Below, in pieces: positions 23,304 to 29,449 of a stretch of DNA of 64,000 nucleotides (positions are counted from its first letter, which is position 1; each line of letters starts with the position of its first letter). The notes under the pieces are model-generated. The model did not search any database and was not told the DNA's origin. It saw nothing but the letters and a program-made list of their open reading frames with translations. Origin of the DNA: Riemerella anatipestifer (GTDB lineage Bacteria > Bacteroidota > Bacteroidia > Flavobacteriales > Weeksellaceae); NCBI RefSeq assembly GCF_009663465.1, contig NZ_QXHU01000002.1:333597-397596 (forward strand), read 5' to 3'. A program made the position numbers and the translations under genes.

Positions 23304-23485
23304 ATCGTATTATTTTTAATAATTAGTTCTTTTAATTGTTTTTTGCGAAAAAGGAGTTCCTCGTGGATTTTAACCCACTCCTCCTCATAACTTTCATCTT
23401 CGAGCCTTCGTTTAAGCTCGGCGATGATTTCTTTGAGTTCCTCCTCCGTCGGGGGGAAAAACTCATTTCCTATACTTTCTTGCAT
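23300..23485 (-). CDS. Small acidic/basic helical phage protein (61 residues)
   Basis: Starts MQESIGNEFFPPTEEELKEI and continues as one or two charged amphipathic helices (AELKRRLEDESYEEEWVKIH). It overlaps the preceding 43-residue gene by 16 nt and the DUF3164 gene by 4 nt, which supports its reality in this tightly packed operon. A coiled-coil partner of a neighbouring protein is plausible; no family recognised. Confidence 0.5.
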   Translation of the reverse strand: MQESIGNEFFPPTEEELKEIIAELKRRLEDESYEEEWVKIHEELLFRKKQLKELIIKNNTI

Positions 23486-23601
23486 TTGTTCTGTTTTTTG
23501 CGTTGGTTTTCTAAATCCTTTGCCTTTTTCAAGGCTTCTTTAGCAGCTTGTTTCCGCTCGTAAGCCCTGAATTCAAACTGATAGTTATTAAAGGCCTTCA
23601 T
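23470..23601 (-). CDS. Small basic phage protein (43 residues)
   Basis: ATG at 23601 to TAG at 23470 encodes MKAFNNYQFEFRAYERKQAA followed by KEALKKAKDLENQRKKQNKC and KKV. It is a single very basic helix. It overlaps the 97-residue gene upstream by 14 nt and the 61-residue gene downstream by 16 nt, filling what would otherwise be a gap of about 100 nt in an operon with no other gaps. Function unknown. Confidence 0.5.
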   Translation of the reverse strand: MKAFNNYQFEFRAYERKQAAKEALKKAKDLENQRKKQNKCKKV

Positions 23602-23881
23602 TTTCTAATGGGTTGGGATATTTTTCTCTGTATTTATCTATCGGTAGCCATTGCATATTTTCTAAGTCTTCTACATAAAGGACAACATCGTCCTTCATGT
23701 ATTTCATTGTGGGAGCTTGCCATTTGTTCCTGTGGATGCAGGCTCCAACTTTCAGTATTCTTTCCGTGGGTGGAAAATCTTGTCCTCTGCCAGATAGATA
23801 GCAGTGGAGTATCAATCTGTCTCCCCAATTAAGACCTCCGTAAAGAGTATCGAAAGCGAGTATGTCTGCTATTTTTTTCAT
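23588..23881 (-). CDS. Phage early protein, unknown function
   Basis: 97 residues starting MKKIADILAFDTLYGGLNWG, with GDRLILHCYLSGRGQDFPPT and a Trp/Met-rich centre, ending LPIDKYREKYPNPLENEGL. It starts 1 nt after the second ATPase gene. The Cys/His residues (C27, C48, H50 region) are not arranged as an obvious zinc site. No family recognised. Confidence 0.5.
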   Translation of the reverse strand: MKKIADILAFDTLYGGLNWGDRLILHCYLSGRGQDFPPTERILKVGACIHRNKWQAPTMKYMKDDVVLYVEDLENMQWLPIDKYREKYPNPLENEGL

Positions 23882-23882
23882 A

Positions 23883-24512
23883 TTACTGGTTTTTTATTTT
23901 GATTCCGTGATAAAGCATGGCTTTTTCGTCGTCTATCATTAGCTCTCCGCTTACACCACGCCCTTTGAAAATTGCTTTTTGACCTACGATTTGTATTATG
24001 GTTTTGCTTAGTTTTTTCCATAGGCGTCCCTCTGCGGTGTCAGGTTGTCCTCTTTCTGCGTGGCTAATAAAGATGATGAGCTTATCTTCATTTTTTCTAT
24101 AAAAGTCTAGTACCCTTTTTTTGTTAATTTCATCTTTGTAAACTGTGATATTGTCTATCACAACTATTTTAGGGCATTGCCTTTTAGCAAGCCTTTCTTC
24201 TACATCTTCAAAAGGGGCATACTCCGCCAATTTTATCTTAGGTGTATTACCATCTATTCCTCTTTTCGCCATTAGGTTCACGAAGTGAAGACTTACGCCC
24301 TCCTCAGCACTTATGTAAAGTACTTTACCAAATTTGGTAAGGTAATCCGCCAGCATTATGGCAAATGTAGTTTTACCTTGTTTTTCAGTTCCATATAATA
24401 ACCATGCACCTGTGGTTTCGGGGTTTTGATAAAAAACCTCTTTCCAAATGCCGTCAAATTCAAAAGTTTTGAATTTTTTTAAATAGGCTTGTTTTACGCT
24501 TATTGTTCTCAT
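23883..24512 (-). CDS. RecA/Sak4-like P-loop ATPase of the early operon
   Basis: 209 residues. Walker A is GTEKQGKTTFAIMLADYL (about residues 40-57), Walker B is CPKIVVIDNITVYKD (about 113-127), and a sensor-like IIFISHAERGQPDTAEGRL follows. The build matches single-domain RecA-fold ATPases such as phage Sak4-type annealing factors or AAA_25-like helicase domains. Its ATG directly follows the TAG of the MuB-like gene, so transposase, target-selection ATPase and this ATPase are made together. A role in recombination or in replication of transposition intermediates is inferred. Confidence 0.7.
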   Translation of the reverse strand: MRTISVKQAYLKKFKTFEFDGIWKEVFYQNPETTGAWLLYGTEKQGKTTFAIMLADYLTKFGKVLYISAEEGVSLHFVNLMAKRGIDGNTPKIKLAEYAPFEDVEERLAKRQCPKIVVIDNITVYKDEINKKRVLDFYRKNEDKLIIFISHAERGQPDTAEGRLWKKLSKTIIQIVGQKAIFKGRGVSGELMIDDEKAMLYHGIKIKNQ

Positions 24513-25409
24513 CTAGGCTGCTTGTTTAGTTCTGATTAGTGTTTCTAAATATCTAAGGCTTTTAACTTTGTCATCTTTCTTTGTAAAGCATTGTCTTACT
24601 ATTGCGTTTACATTTGATTTGTCTTGAAGATTGGCAACGGCTACATCTCTCAAAAGTTTGTCGTAGAAGTCCATTTTCTGAACTTTGTCATCGGGCGTAA
24701 TACCTCTAAATTCAGCAGAAAAGCGGTCAAATATTTCTCGGTAGCCTACTTTCTCATTATTGATACCTCTTTTTATTTTAGCTCTTAAACCGTCTGCCCC
24801 TATCATATACCAGCCACATCTGCCCGTAGTACCGTTTACTAAACCTTTAAGCTCTAAAAAAGCGGCGTAATCCAAATCGCCAGCCTCATCTATGCAGATA
24901 AACACTTTTCCAAGGGCATTGATGTAGTATTTTAGGTTTTCCAGTATTTCAGAATAAGTACCTGTGGTTCCGCTCCCTAATTCTCTTGCCAGTGCTTTGA
25001 TGAACAAACGCTTGCTTTTGTATTGGCTCGCATCTACATAAAAAGCGTTTTTCATTTTAGAAATAAGAATTTTAGCACAATAGGTTTTCCCTATACCGCA
25101 ATCGTCAACTAATATAAGGGACTTTGCATTTTCTTGACAAAAACGGAAATCGTCCTGCAGTTCCAAATACACATCAGTCTCTACCGCTTTCCACGTGTTT
25201 TTACCAAGTTTTACTTGCAGTTTTCTGCCGATGTTTAGCCATTGAGAAGGAGACAAAAGCCCCTCTATTTCGCCATTTTTTAGACGGCTAAATACAGAGC
25301 CACTCATACCTAAAGTTTTAGCATAAGCCTGTGCACTACCGCCGTAGCGTTCTCTATCTTTTAGCATCGCCTCTACGATAGCCTCTTTTAGTTCTTTTGA
25401 AATTTCCAT
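24513..25409 (-). CDS. MuB-type transposition ATPase
   Basis: 298 residues. An N-terminal helix-turn-helix (SAQAYAKTLGMSGSVFSRLK, about 24-43) precedes an AAA+ domain with Walker A VDDCGIGKTYCAKILI (about 102-117) and Walker B KVFICIDEAGDLDY (about 165-178). MuB proteins bind target DNA, activate the MuA transposase and give target immunity. It lies 14 nt after the transposase gene, the invariant A-B order of Mu-like phages. Length matches MuB. Confidence 0.93.
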   Translation of the reverse strand: MEISKELKEAIVEAMLKDRERYGGSAQAYAKTLGMSGSVFSRLKNGEIEGLLSPSQWLNIGRKLQVKLGKNTWKAVETDVYLELQDDFRFCQENAKSLILVDDCGIGKTYCAKILISKMKNAFYVDASQYKSKRLFIKALARELGSGTTGTYSEILENLKYYINALGKVFICIDEAGDLDYAAFLELKGLVNGTTGRCGWYMIGADGLRAKIKRGINNEKVGYREIFDRFSAEFRGITPDDKVQKMDFYDKLLRDVAVANLQDKSNVNAIVRQCFTKKDDKVKSLRYLETLIRTKQAA

Positions 25410-25423
25410 ATATCTGTTATTTT

Positions 25424-27469
25424 TTAGCTAAAGTTTGAGAATAAAGATTTAGACTTTCTACCCGTAGAAGGTTGCTCTAGTGGAGAATATTCCTCATCTT
25501 CTATATTGATTATTTTGGCTGGTTCTTCGCTTGGGATAAAGGCTTCTAGACCTGGTATCACAAAGCTGTTACCGATAATTTTAGAACGGCGGTCTATAAC
25601 CGTGAGATTGTCAATATCATTTTTACGCTCACGCATAAAGGCGTTTACGGTGTTTTCATAAGCACTCATAATTTGGCGGTTGATTTTACCCGTATCATCT
25701 AACTCGTGGTAAGCACGGCTATATACTGGCTTTGGTAATAATTCACACAAAAGCATATCATCGTAATAAATCATTGCTTTTAATGGACTTCCGTCGTTGC
25801 CGTCAAGCCAATACACCTCAAAGCTCTTGCCCTCCACATACTTCATTAGTTTGATTAAATCGTCGCCTAAAGCTATTTCTCCACCTAATCCTAGTAAATA
25901 TTCGGCACTTCTAAATCTTACTATACCCGCATTACAAGAGGTACTTGTAACTTTGCCTAAATAAGGGAGTATCGCTCTCCAGTTGGTAGGTTTCGTGTCT
26001 TTGCATTGCATTTCTGTAAAAACTTGCCAACGGCTTTTGCCCTCGTAGCGACTGTGCTCCATATTGTTCCATTTTTGAATGTCGTAGAGCGAGTTCATGA
26101 TGATTTTTTCCTTTGGTAAAATGATGTCCGCACCAGCCCCTTTTTGGTTGTCTTCTTTCCTTGCAAACGGTCGTCCCAACCAGCCATTTTTATCTTTCTC
26201 AAACTCATAGCGGAGCTTACCAAAATACCTCTCAATATGCTTAGACCTTGCTTTGTTCGCCTCTATTCTTACTCGTTCGAACATGGCTCCTTGTTTTAAG
26301 AAAGTATCTTTAAAAGTGCTATTCAAGGCACTTTCGCACTCTAATTCTAAAGGCAGATTAAAGCCCCACTCGGTGTAGTTTCTTACCATTTGGCGGTAAA
26401 ACTCCAATATTAGCCCCTCTTTAGTTTCCCCGTGTACCCAAGTCGTCCACGCTTCAGAACCCAAATCTATCGCCATATAAAACCACATTCTTTTACCTTT
26501 ATCGTAGAAAAATGGAGGTTGTCTATCATCAATAGAAACTAATACGCCTGCTTCTTTTACTTTAGACAATGAGTGGTAAGGCACAAACTGCTGCAATAAG
26601 GTTTGGCGGTTGCCACTTCTTTTAGCAAAAGCTCCTATTTTGTACTCCCATTTAGCAAGCCATGCGATGATAGAGCTTTCGGATATTTTTTTGTACTTCG
26701 TTCTATCCGTATGGTCGTATACTTCTCCCGTTGTATGGTTGATAACTTCGACCTCGCCCTCCAAAAAACCTTGATATTTATCTGCAATCTCTGTGCGTGT
26801 CGGCTTATGCTCCTGCCCAGCAAACATAGCGTTAAGCAGTTCCATCATCTCGTCCGTCATAATACGGCGGTGCTGATTATTGAGTTTTTTAGAAATAAGG
26901 CTCTCAAAATTAAATCCCTTTTCATCGCCTTTTAAAAACGCTTTAAAAAGTCTATCAAAATGTCTTTCGCCTACCATCATGGTATGAGGGCGGTGGTGTA
27001 TTTTCGGAAGAATATCATTAAAGGTTACCATATCCTCCCAAAGAGACTTAGTAATTCCCACTTTTTTACCGTCCTTCAATGCTAGTCTGTGTTCTTTCAG
27101 CTTTTGTAAAGCAATAAGTACGGAAGCGTTAGTGATATACTCCTCTTGGAACTCCATTTTTAGCGGCATACCGTCCTCAAACTCAAAAGTAGTATAGTAA
27201 GCCGTGGCTAGAGAGCTAACCTCCCAAAAGTGTAAAAGTGGGTGCTCCATTTTTCTAGGGTCGCCTATTGCCTCTTGCATTTCTTTAGGGAGCGTATCAA
27301 AATTAACTAACATTTGGCGACCATTACCTCCCTTCTGTACTTGTTTAATACCATAAGGCAAGTTTTTGTAACGCCAAATACTAACTTGAAGAGCCTGTAT
27401 TGTTTTATAATATTTAGGCACAAGCTCGTCTTTTGTTACTACTAATATGTTTCCCCAAAGGTGTGGCAT
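25424..27469 (-). CDS. MuA-type DDE transposase
   Basis: 681 residues. It cuts phage ends and joins them to target DNA for integration and replicative growth. The RNase H-like catalytic core shows the first acid in VLVSIDDRQPPF (D314/D315) and the glutamate in KARSKHIERYFGKLRYEFEK (E413). Where the second Asp is expected the sequence reads ELECESALNSTFKD, with Glu instead, as I recall for Bacteroidota relatives. The N-terminal part carries DNA-binding helical domains and the C-terminus the MuB-interacting tail (RKSKSLF). Its leader contains a three-way-junction RNA fold and direct repeats. Confidence 0.93.
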   Translation of the reverse strand: MPHLWGNILVVTKDELVPKYYKTIQALQVSIWRYKNLPYGIKQVQKGGNGRQMLVNFDTLPKEMQEAIGDPRKMEHPLLHFWEVSSLATAYYTTFEFEDGMPLKMEFQEEYITNASVLIALQKLKEHRLALKDGKKVGITKSLWEDMVTFNDILPKIHHRPHTMMVGERHFDRLFKAFLKGDEKGFNFESLISKKLNNQHRRIMTDEMMELLNAMFAGQEHKPTRTEIADKYQGFLEGEVEVINHTTGEVYDHTDRTKYKKISESSIIAWLAKWEYKIGAFAKRSGNRQTLLQQFVPYHSLSKVKEAGVLVSIDDRQPPFFYDKGKRMWFYMAIDLGSEAWTTWVHGETKEGLILEFYRQMVRNYTEWGFNLPLELECESALNSTFKDTFLKQGAMFERVRIEANKARSKHIERYFGKLRYEFEKDKNGWLGRPFARKEDNQKGAGADIILPKEKIIMNSLYDIQKWNNMEHSRYEGKSRWQVFTEMQCKDTKPTNWRAILPYLGKVTSTSCNAGIVRFRSAEYLLGLGGEIALGDDLIKLMKYVEGKSFEVYWLDGNDGSPLKAMIYYDDMLLCELLPKPVYSRAYHELDDTGKINRQIMSAYENTVNAFMRERKNDIDNLTVIDRRSKIIGNSFVIPGLEAFIPSEEPAKIINIEDEEYSPLEQPSTGRKSKSLFSNFS

Positions 27470-27491
27470 TTTATAGATTTGTTTTTTTTGT

Positions 27492-27537
27492 TCCCGAGGC
27501 GGTTTCGCTCCGCTTAACTAGTCTTACTAGCTCGGGA
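27492..27537 (-). promoter_or_regulatory. Three-way-junction RNA fold in the transposase leader
   Basis: On the minus strand a 7-bp closing stem (TCCCGAG with CTCGGGA) encloses two hairpins: CTAGT-AAG-ACTAG and GCGG-AGCGAAA-CCGC, joined by TTAA, with no unpaired bases at the other junctions. It ends 23 nt before the transposase ATG, followed by an A-rich stretch. No U-run follows, so it is not a terminator. It could control transposase translation, RNA processing or stability. Confidence 0.55.
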
Positions 27538-27546
27538 TAAATCACT

Positions 27547-27575
27547 AAATTTGTAATGATATGAGAAATTTGTAA
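27547..27575. repeat. Direct repeats upstream of the transposase gene (operator candidate)
   Basis: AAATTTGTAA occurs at 27547-27556 and again at 27566-27575, a 19-bp period (about two helical turns). It lies between the 48-residue gene and the structured transposase leader. Such spacing fits a dimeric DNA-binding protein, for example the Ner-like regulator. Confidence 0.4.
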
Positions 27576-27595
27576 CCTTTCATTTTAAAGTAGTT

Positions 27596-27742
27596 TTAAA
27601 AATAGTTTAAAGATCTAAGGGCTTCTTCTCTCGTCGCTCTTTGCTCTTTTAGAACAAAGAGCCTTTTTCCAAAAAGAGTGAACCAATATTTTTTAATACA
27701 ATACCTCTCTACTAAAGAGTGGTGGTAAGTAATTGTTATCAT
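27596..27742 (-). CDS. Small phage protein (48 residues) coupled to the Ner-like gene
   Basis: ATG at 27742 overlaps the TGA of the Ner-like gene (ATGA), and the frame runs to TAA at 27596. It encodes MITITYHHSLVERYCIKKYW, then FTLFGKRLFVLKEQRATREE and ALRSLNYF. The ATGA overlap, basic composition and gap-free placement argue for a real gene. It lies between regulator and transposase, where Mu-like phages often encode small regulators. No family recognised. Confidence 0.55.
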   Translation of the reverse strand: MITITYHHSLVERYCIKKYWFTLFGKRLFVLKEQRATREEALRSLNYF

Positions 27743-27954
27743 AATTTTTTATTTTGAAATTCCTGTATTAAATTTTCTCTTGTCTCTATAACTTTGTATA
27801 AGGCTTCGTAGGTACCTTTATCTTTCCTTGTAAGCCTCATTCTTATCGCATCTGTTGTGTAACCAAACATTTTAGATAATGTTTGAATGTCGCCTGTTTG
27901 CTTTTTATGTTCGCAAAACCGAACAATCTCATCTAAATTCTCTATTTTTGCCAT
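27739..27954 (-). CDS. Ner-like small HTH regulator
   Basis: 71 residues from ATG 27954 (MAKIENLDEIVRFCEHKKQT). The middle looks like a helix-turn-helix (IQTLSKMFGYTTDAIRMRLT). It is the first gene of the leftward early operon and faces the repressor, the position of Ner in Mu, which shuts down early transcription. An in-frame ATG at 27990 is upstream of the predicted transcription start (about 27968) and would encode an unrelated leader, so the shorter start is preferred. The leader is then very short. Confidence 0.7.
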   Translation of the reverse strand: MAKIENLDEIVRFCEHKKQTGDIQTLSKMFGYTTDAIRMRLTRKDKGTYEALYKVIETRENLIQEFQNKKL

Positions 27955-27975
27955 TGTTATAATGTTTTGACAATG

Positions 27976-28007
27976 CAAATATATAGACAATTGTCTAAAT
28001 TAAACAA
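27976..28007 (-). promoter_or_regulatory. Early promoter of the leftward operon
   Basis: On the minus strand a TTG (28007-28005) is followed after 21 nt by TATATTTG (27983-27976), a perfect match to the Bacteroidota -7 element TAnnTTTG. The 14-bp operator palindrome at 27984-27997 lies between the two elements, touching the -7 box, so bound repressor would block polymerase. Confidence 0.65.
27984..27997. promoter_or_regulatory. Repressor operator candidate O1
   Basis: A perfect 14-bp palindrome TAGACAATTGTCTA in the 82-bp region between the divergent Ner-like and repressor genes, inside the early promoter. A further half-like GACAAT lies just left at about 27969. Confidence 0.65.
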
Positions 28008-28036
28008 GCAAAAATTAAACTTTTTTCTATTTTTTT

Positions 28037-28735
28037 ATGAAAGCGATTGATAGAGTAAAACAATATATTGATTACAAAGGGATTAGTAATAGTTCTTTTG
28101 AGAAAAAAAATGCCTTATCAAATGGTTACATAGGCACTCAATTAAAAAGAAATGCTGATTTAGGAGAAAGTATATTAAATAAAATATTAGACAATTGTTT
28201 AGAAATAAACCCTGAATGGCTCCTTACAGGAAAGGGGGAAATGATAAAAAGTAAACAAGGTGGTGAAGTAGAAAAATCTAAAAATTTAATCCCTTTCTAT
28301 GACGATGTAGCCACTGTTGGTGGAACGGATTTAGTCGCAGATACCTACAACGCAGTATCCGTAGCCACAGACTATATAGATGCAGGAGATTGGTTTCCGA
28401 GTGCTACTGCTGCAATTAGACACTATGGCACCAGTATGGTGGAATATCCTAACGGCTGCATACTAGCCTTAAAACGTATCTATGACACTAATAGCATTGT
28501 TTGGGGGAGAAATTATGTTATAGAAACAGACGAAATAAGAGTAACAAAGCGAATGCAAACCTGTAAAACAGATGACGAGTGCATCATGGCATATAGCACC
28601 AATACAGAAACTTATCCCGACGGACAGCTAGTCCACGAGCCGTTTAAAATAAGAAAAGAAAACATTAGAAGAATTTTCTTGGTCTTGGGTAGGGTGGTAA
28701 AAGAGTACAGCTCAGACCCTGTATTTGTAGGGTAG
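28037..28735 (+). CDS. Phage repressor (HTH plus S24/LexA-like domain)
   Basis: 232 residues. The N-terminal ~75 residues form an XRE-like DNA-binding domain (RVKQYIDYKGISNSSFEKKN, then INPEWLLTGKGEMI). Residues ~95-232 form an S24-type domain: DYIDAGDWFPSATAAIRHYG, then SMVEYPNGCILALKRI and NYVIETDEIRVTKRM. The dyad Ser (GTSM) is followed by a Lys (ALKRI) as in LexA/CI-type switches, so self-cleavage on DNA damage is possible; that is inference. It faces the early operon across a shared operator region and should keep the prophage silent. A second operator-like site lies inside the gene. Confidence 0.88.
   Translation: MKAIDRVKQYIDYKGISNSSFEKKNALSNGYIGTQLKRNADLGESILNKILDNCLEINPEWLLTGKGEMIKSKQGGEVEKSKNLIPFYDDVATVGGTDLVADTYNAVSVATDYIDAGDWFPSATAAIRHYGTSMVEYPNGCILALKRIYDTNSIVWGRNYVIETDEIRVTKRMQTCKTDDECIMAYSTNTETYPDGQLVHEPFKIRKENIRRIFLVLGRVVKEYSSDPVFVG
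28188..28201. promoter_or_regulatory. Second operator-like site inside the repressor gene
   Basis: TAGACAATTGTTTA matches the 14-bp O1 palindrome at 13 of 14 positions, 204 bp away within the repressor coding sequence. It could serve autoregulation or DNA looping, or be a chance product of the codons for LDNCL. Confidence 0.4.
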
Positions 28736-28952
28736 TACGGTAAAAAGATGTAAGAAAAAAAAGCACCATTTGTACGGGGCTAATGGCTTACGCACATGTT
28801 TTTTTACTGCTTTATCTATTATTTTATTTAAAATCAGTTATTTACAAAAATACCACAATACACTAAAGGGGTGCGAGTTTTGAAAAAACGGCTATTTTTT
28901 GCGTTTTTTTTACACTTAAATATATCCGAGTTGGCTTCAAAAATGTGAGTTT

Positions 28953-28988
28953 TGTAAACCCAACTGTAAACCCAACTGTAAACCCAAA
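28953..28988. repeat. 12-bp tandem repeat, three copies
   Basis: TGTAAACCCAAC at 28953, 28965 and (as TGTAAACCCAAA) 28977. About one helical turn plus per unit. Lies between repressor and phage end; candidate protein-binding array. Confidence 0.7.
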
Positions 28989-29074
28989 AAATAAAAACGC
29001 AATTTTTAAGGGGTGGGGTGTAGCATTTTGTTAGCGGTATCAATAAGGGTGATTATTTGCTCATTATAGAGCAT

Positions 29075-29101
29075 AAAAAAAGCCCCAAAAGGGGCGTTTT
29101 T
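29075..29101 (+). terminator. Bidirectional intrinsic terminator after the repressor
   Basis: Seven A, GCCCC, AAAA loop, GGGGC, then GTTTTT. The stem is 5 bp of G/C with A-run and T-run flanks, so it can work in both directions. It would end the repressor transcript and insulate prophage from host transcription. Confidence 0.65.
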
Positions 29102-29184
29102 GCGGTATTTGTGGGGTTTTGTAGGTATATCTTATATAATCCTAAAATAATTCATTTTAATTGCATTTTTCAGGGCTTCAAAAA

Positions 29185-29213
29185 CTCAATTAAAACTCAA
29201 TTATTCTCAATTA
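29185..29213. repeat. Helically phased CTCAATTA repeats
   Basis: CTCAATTA at 29185, 29196 and 29206, spaced 11 and 10 bp, i.e. on one face of the helix. Near the proposed phage end; candidate transposase or bending-protein sites. Confidence 0.6.
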
Positions 29214-29270
29214 AATGTATATTTCGTTTAGTTTGCTTTTTGGGGGCTTTTTTCGCTAAAATGCCTTTAT

Positions 29271-29290
29271 TTTCGGGCTTTTTCGGGCTT
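29271..29290. repeat. 10-bp tandem TTTCGGGCTT near the phage end
   Basis: Two exact abutting copies (29271-29280, 29281-29290), with a related GGGGGCTTTTTTCGC about 30 bp to the left. Again one-turn phasing, fitting end-binding sites of a MuA-type transposase. Confidence 0.6.
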
Positions 29291-29449
29291 TTTTATTCTA
29301 TTCTAATTTAGATATTTTGTTATAAGGGGGATACTAGAAATACTAAATTCGGTTTTTTAAGAAATTATAGTCGTTTTTCACAGAATAAACTTAGAGTAGG
29401 AGCTTTTTAGTATATGGGGGTGTTGGGAAGCACTCCCCATTTTTGACTA

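Larger units (their letters stand above)
1..29380 (-). mobile_element. Mu-like transposable prophage (incomplete: far end outside window)
   Basis: The block carries a MuA-type DDE transposase followed by a MuB-type ATPase, an S24-type repressor facing a Ner-like regulator, DUF3164 and GemA-like proteins, gp28-type terminase, gp29-type (DUF935) portal, MuF, gp36-like and gpG-like head genes, capsid, tail genes and an amidase. That gene set defines a Mu-like phage. The early end lies near 29.3-29.4 kb, just after clusters of short phased repeats and before a host gene; the exact terminus is inferred, with TCGTTTTTCA ending at 29380 my best candidate. The other end is beyond position 1. Apart from one small gene with an A7 frameshift, I see no inactivated core gene. 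Confidence 0.93.
28736..29449. other. Noncoding prophage end and junction to host DNA
   Basis: No convincing gene in 714 nt. It holds, in order, a 12-bp tandem repeat (28953-28988), a bidirectional terminator (29075-29101), three phased CTCAATTA words (29185-29213), two abutting TTTCGGGCTT words (29271-29290), the proposed phage end near 29380, and a GGGGGTG/CACTCCCC hairpin just before the host DUF4407 gene stop. The repeat-rich architecture suits transposase end-binding sites. Confidence 0.6.

Noticed and set aside
28834-29043. 69-codon minus-strand frame
   Set aside because: It translates the 12-bp tandem repeat (WVYS units) and AT-rich noncoding DNA; no leader or neighbours support it.
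29057-29311. 84-codon plus-strand frame at the prophage end
   Set aside because: It runs through a terminator and the phased repeats; composition is that of translated noncoding DNA.
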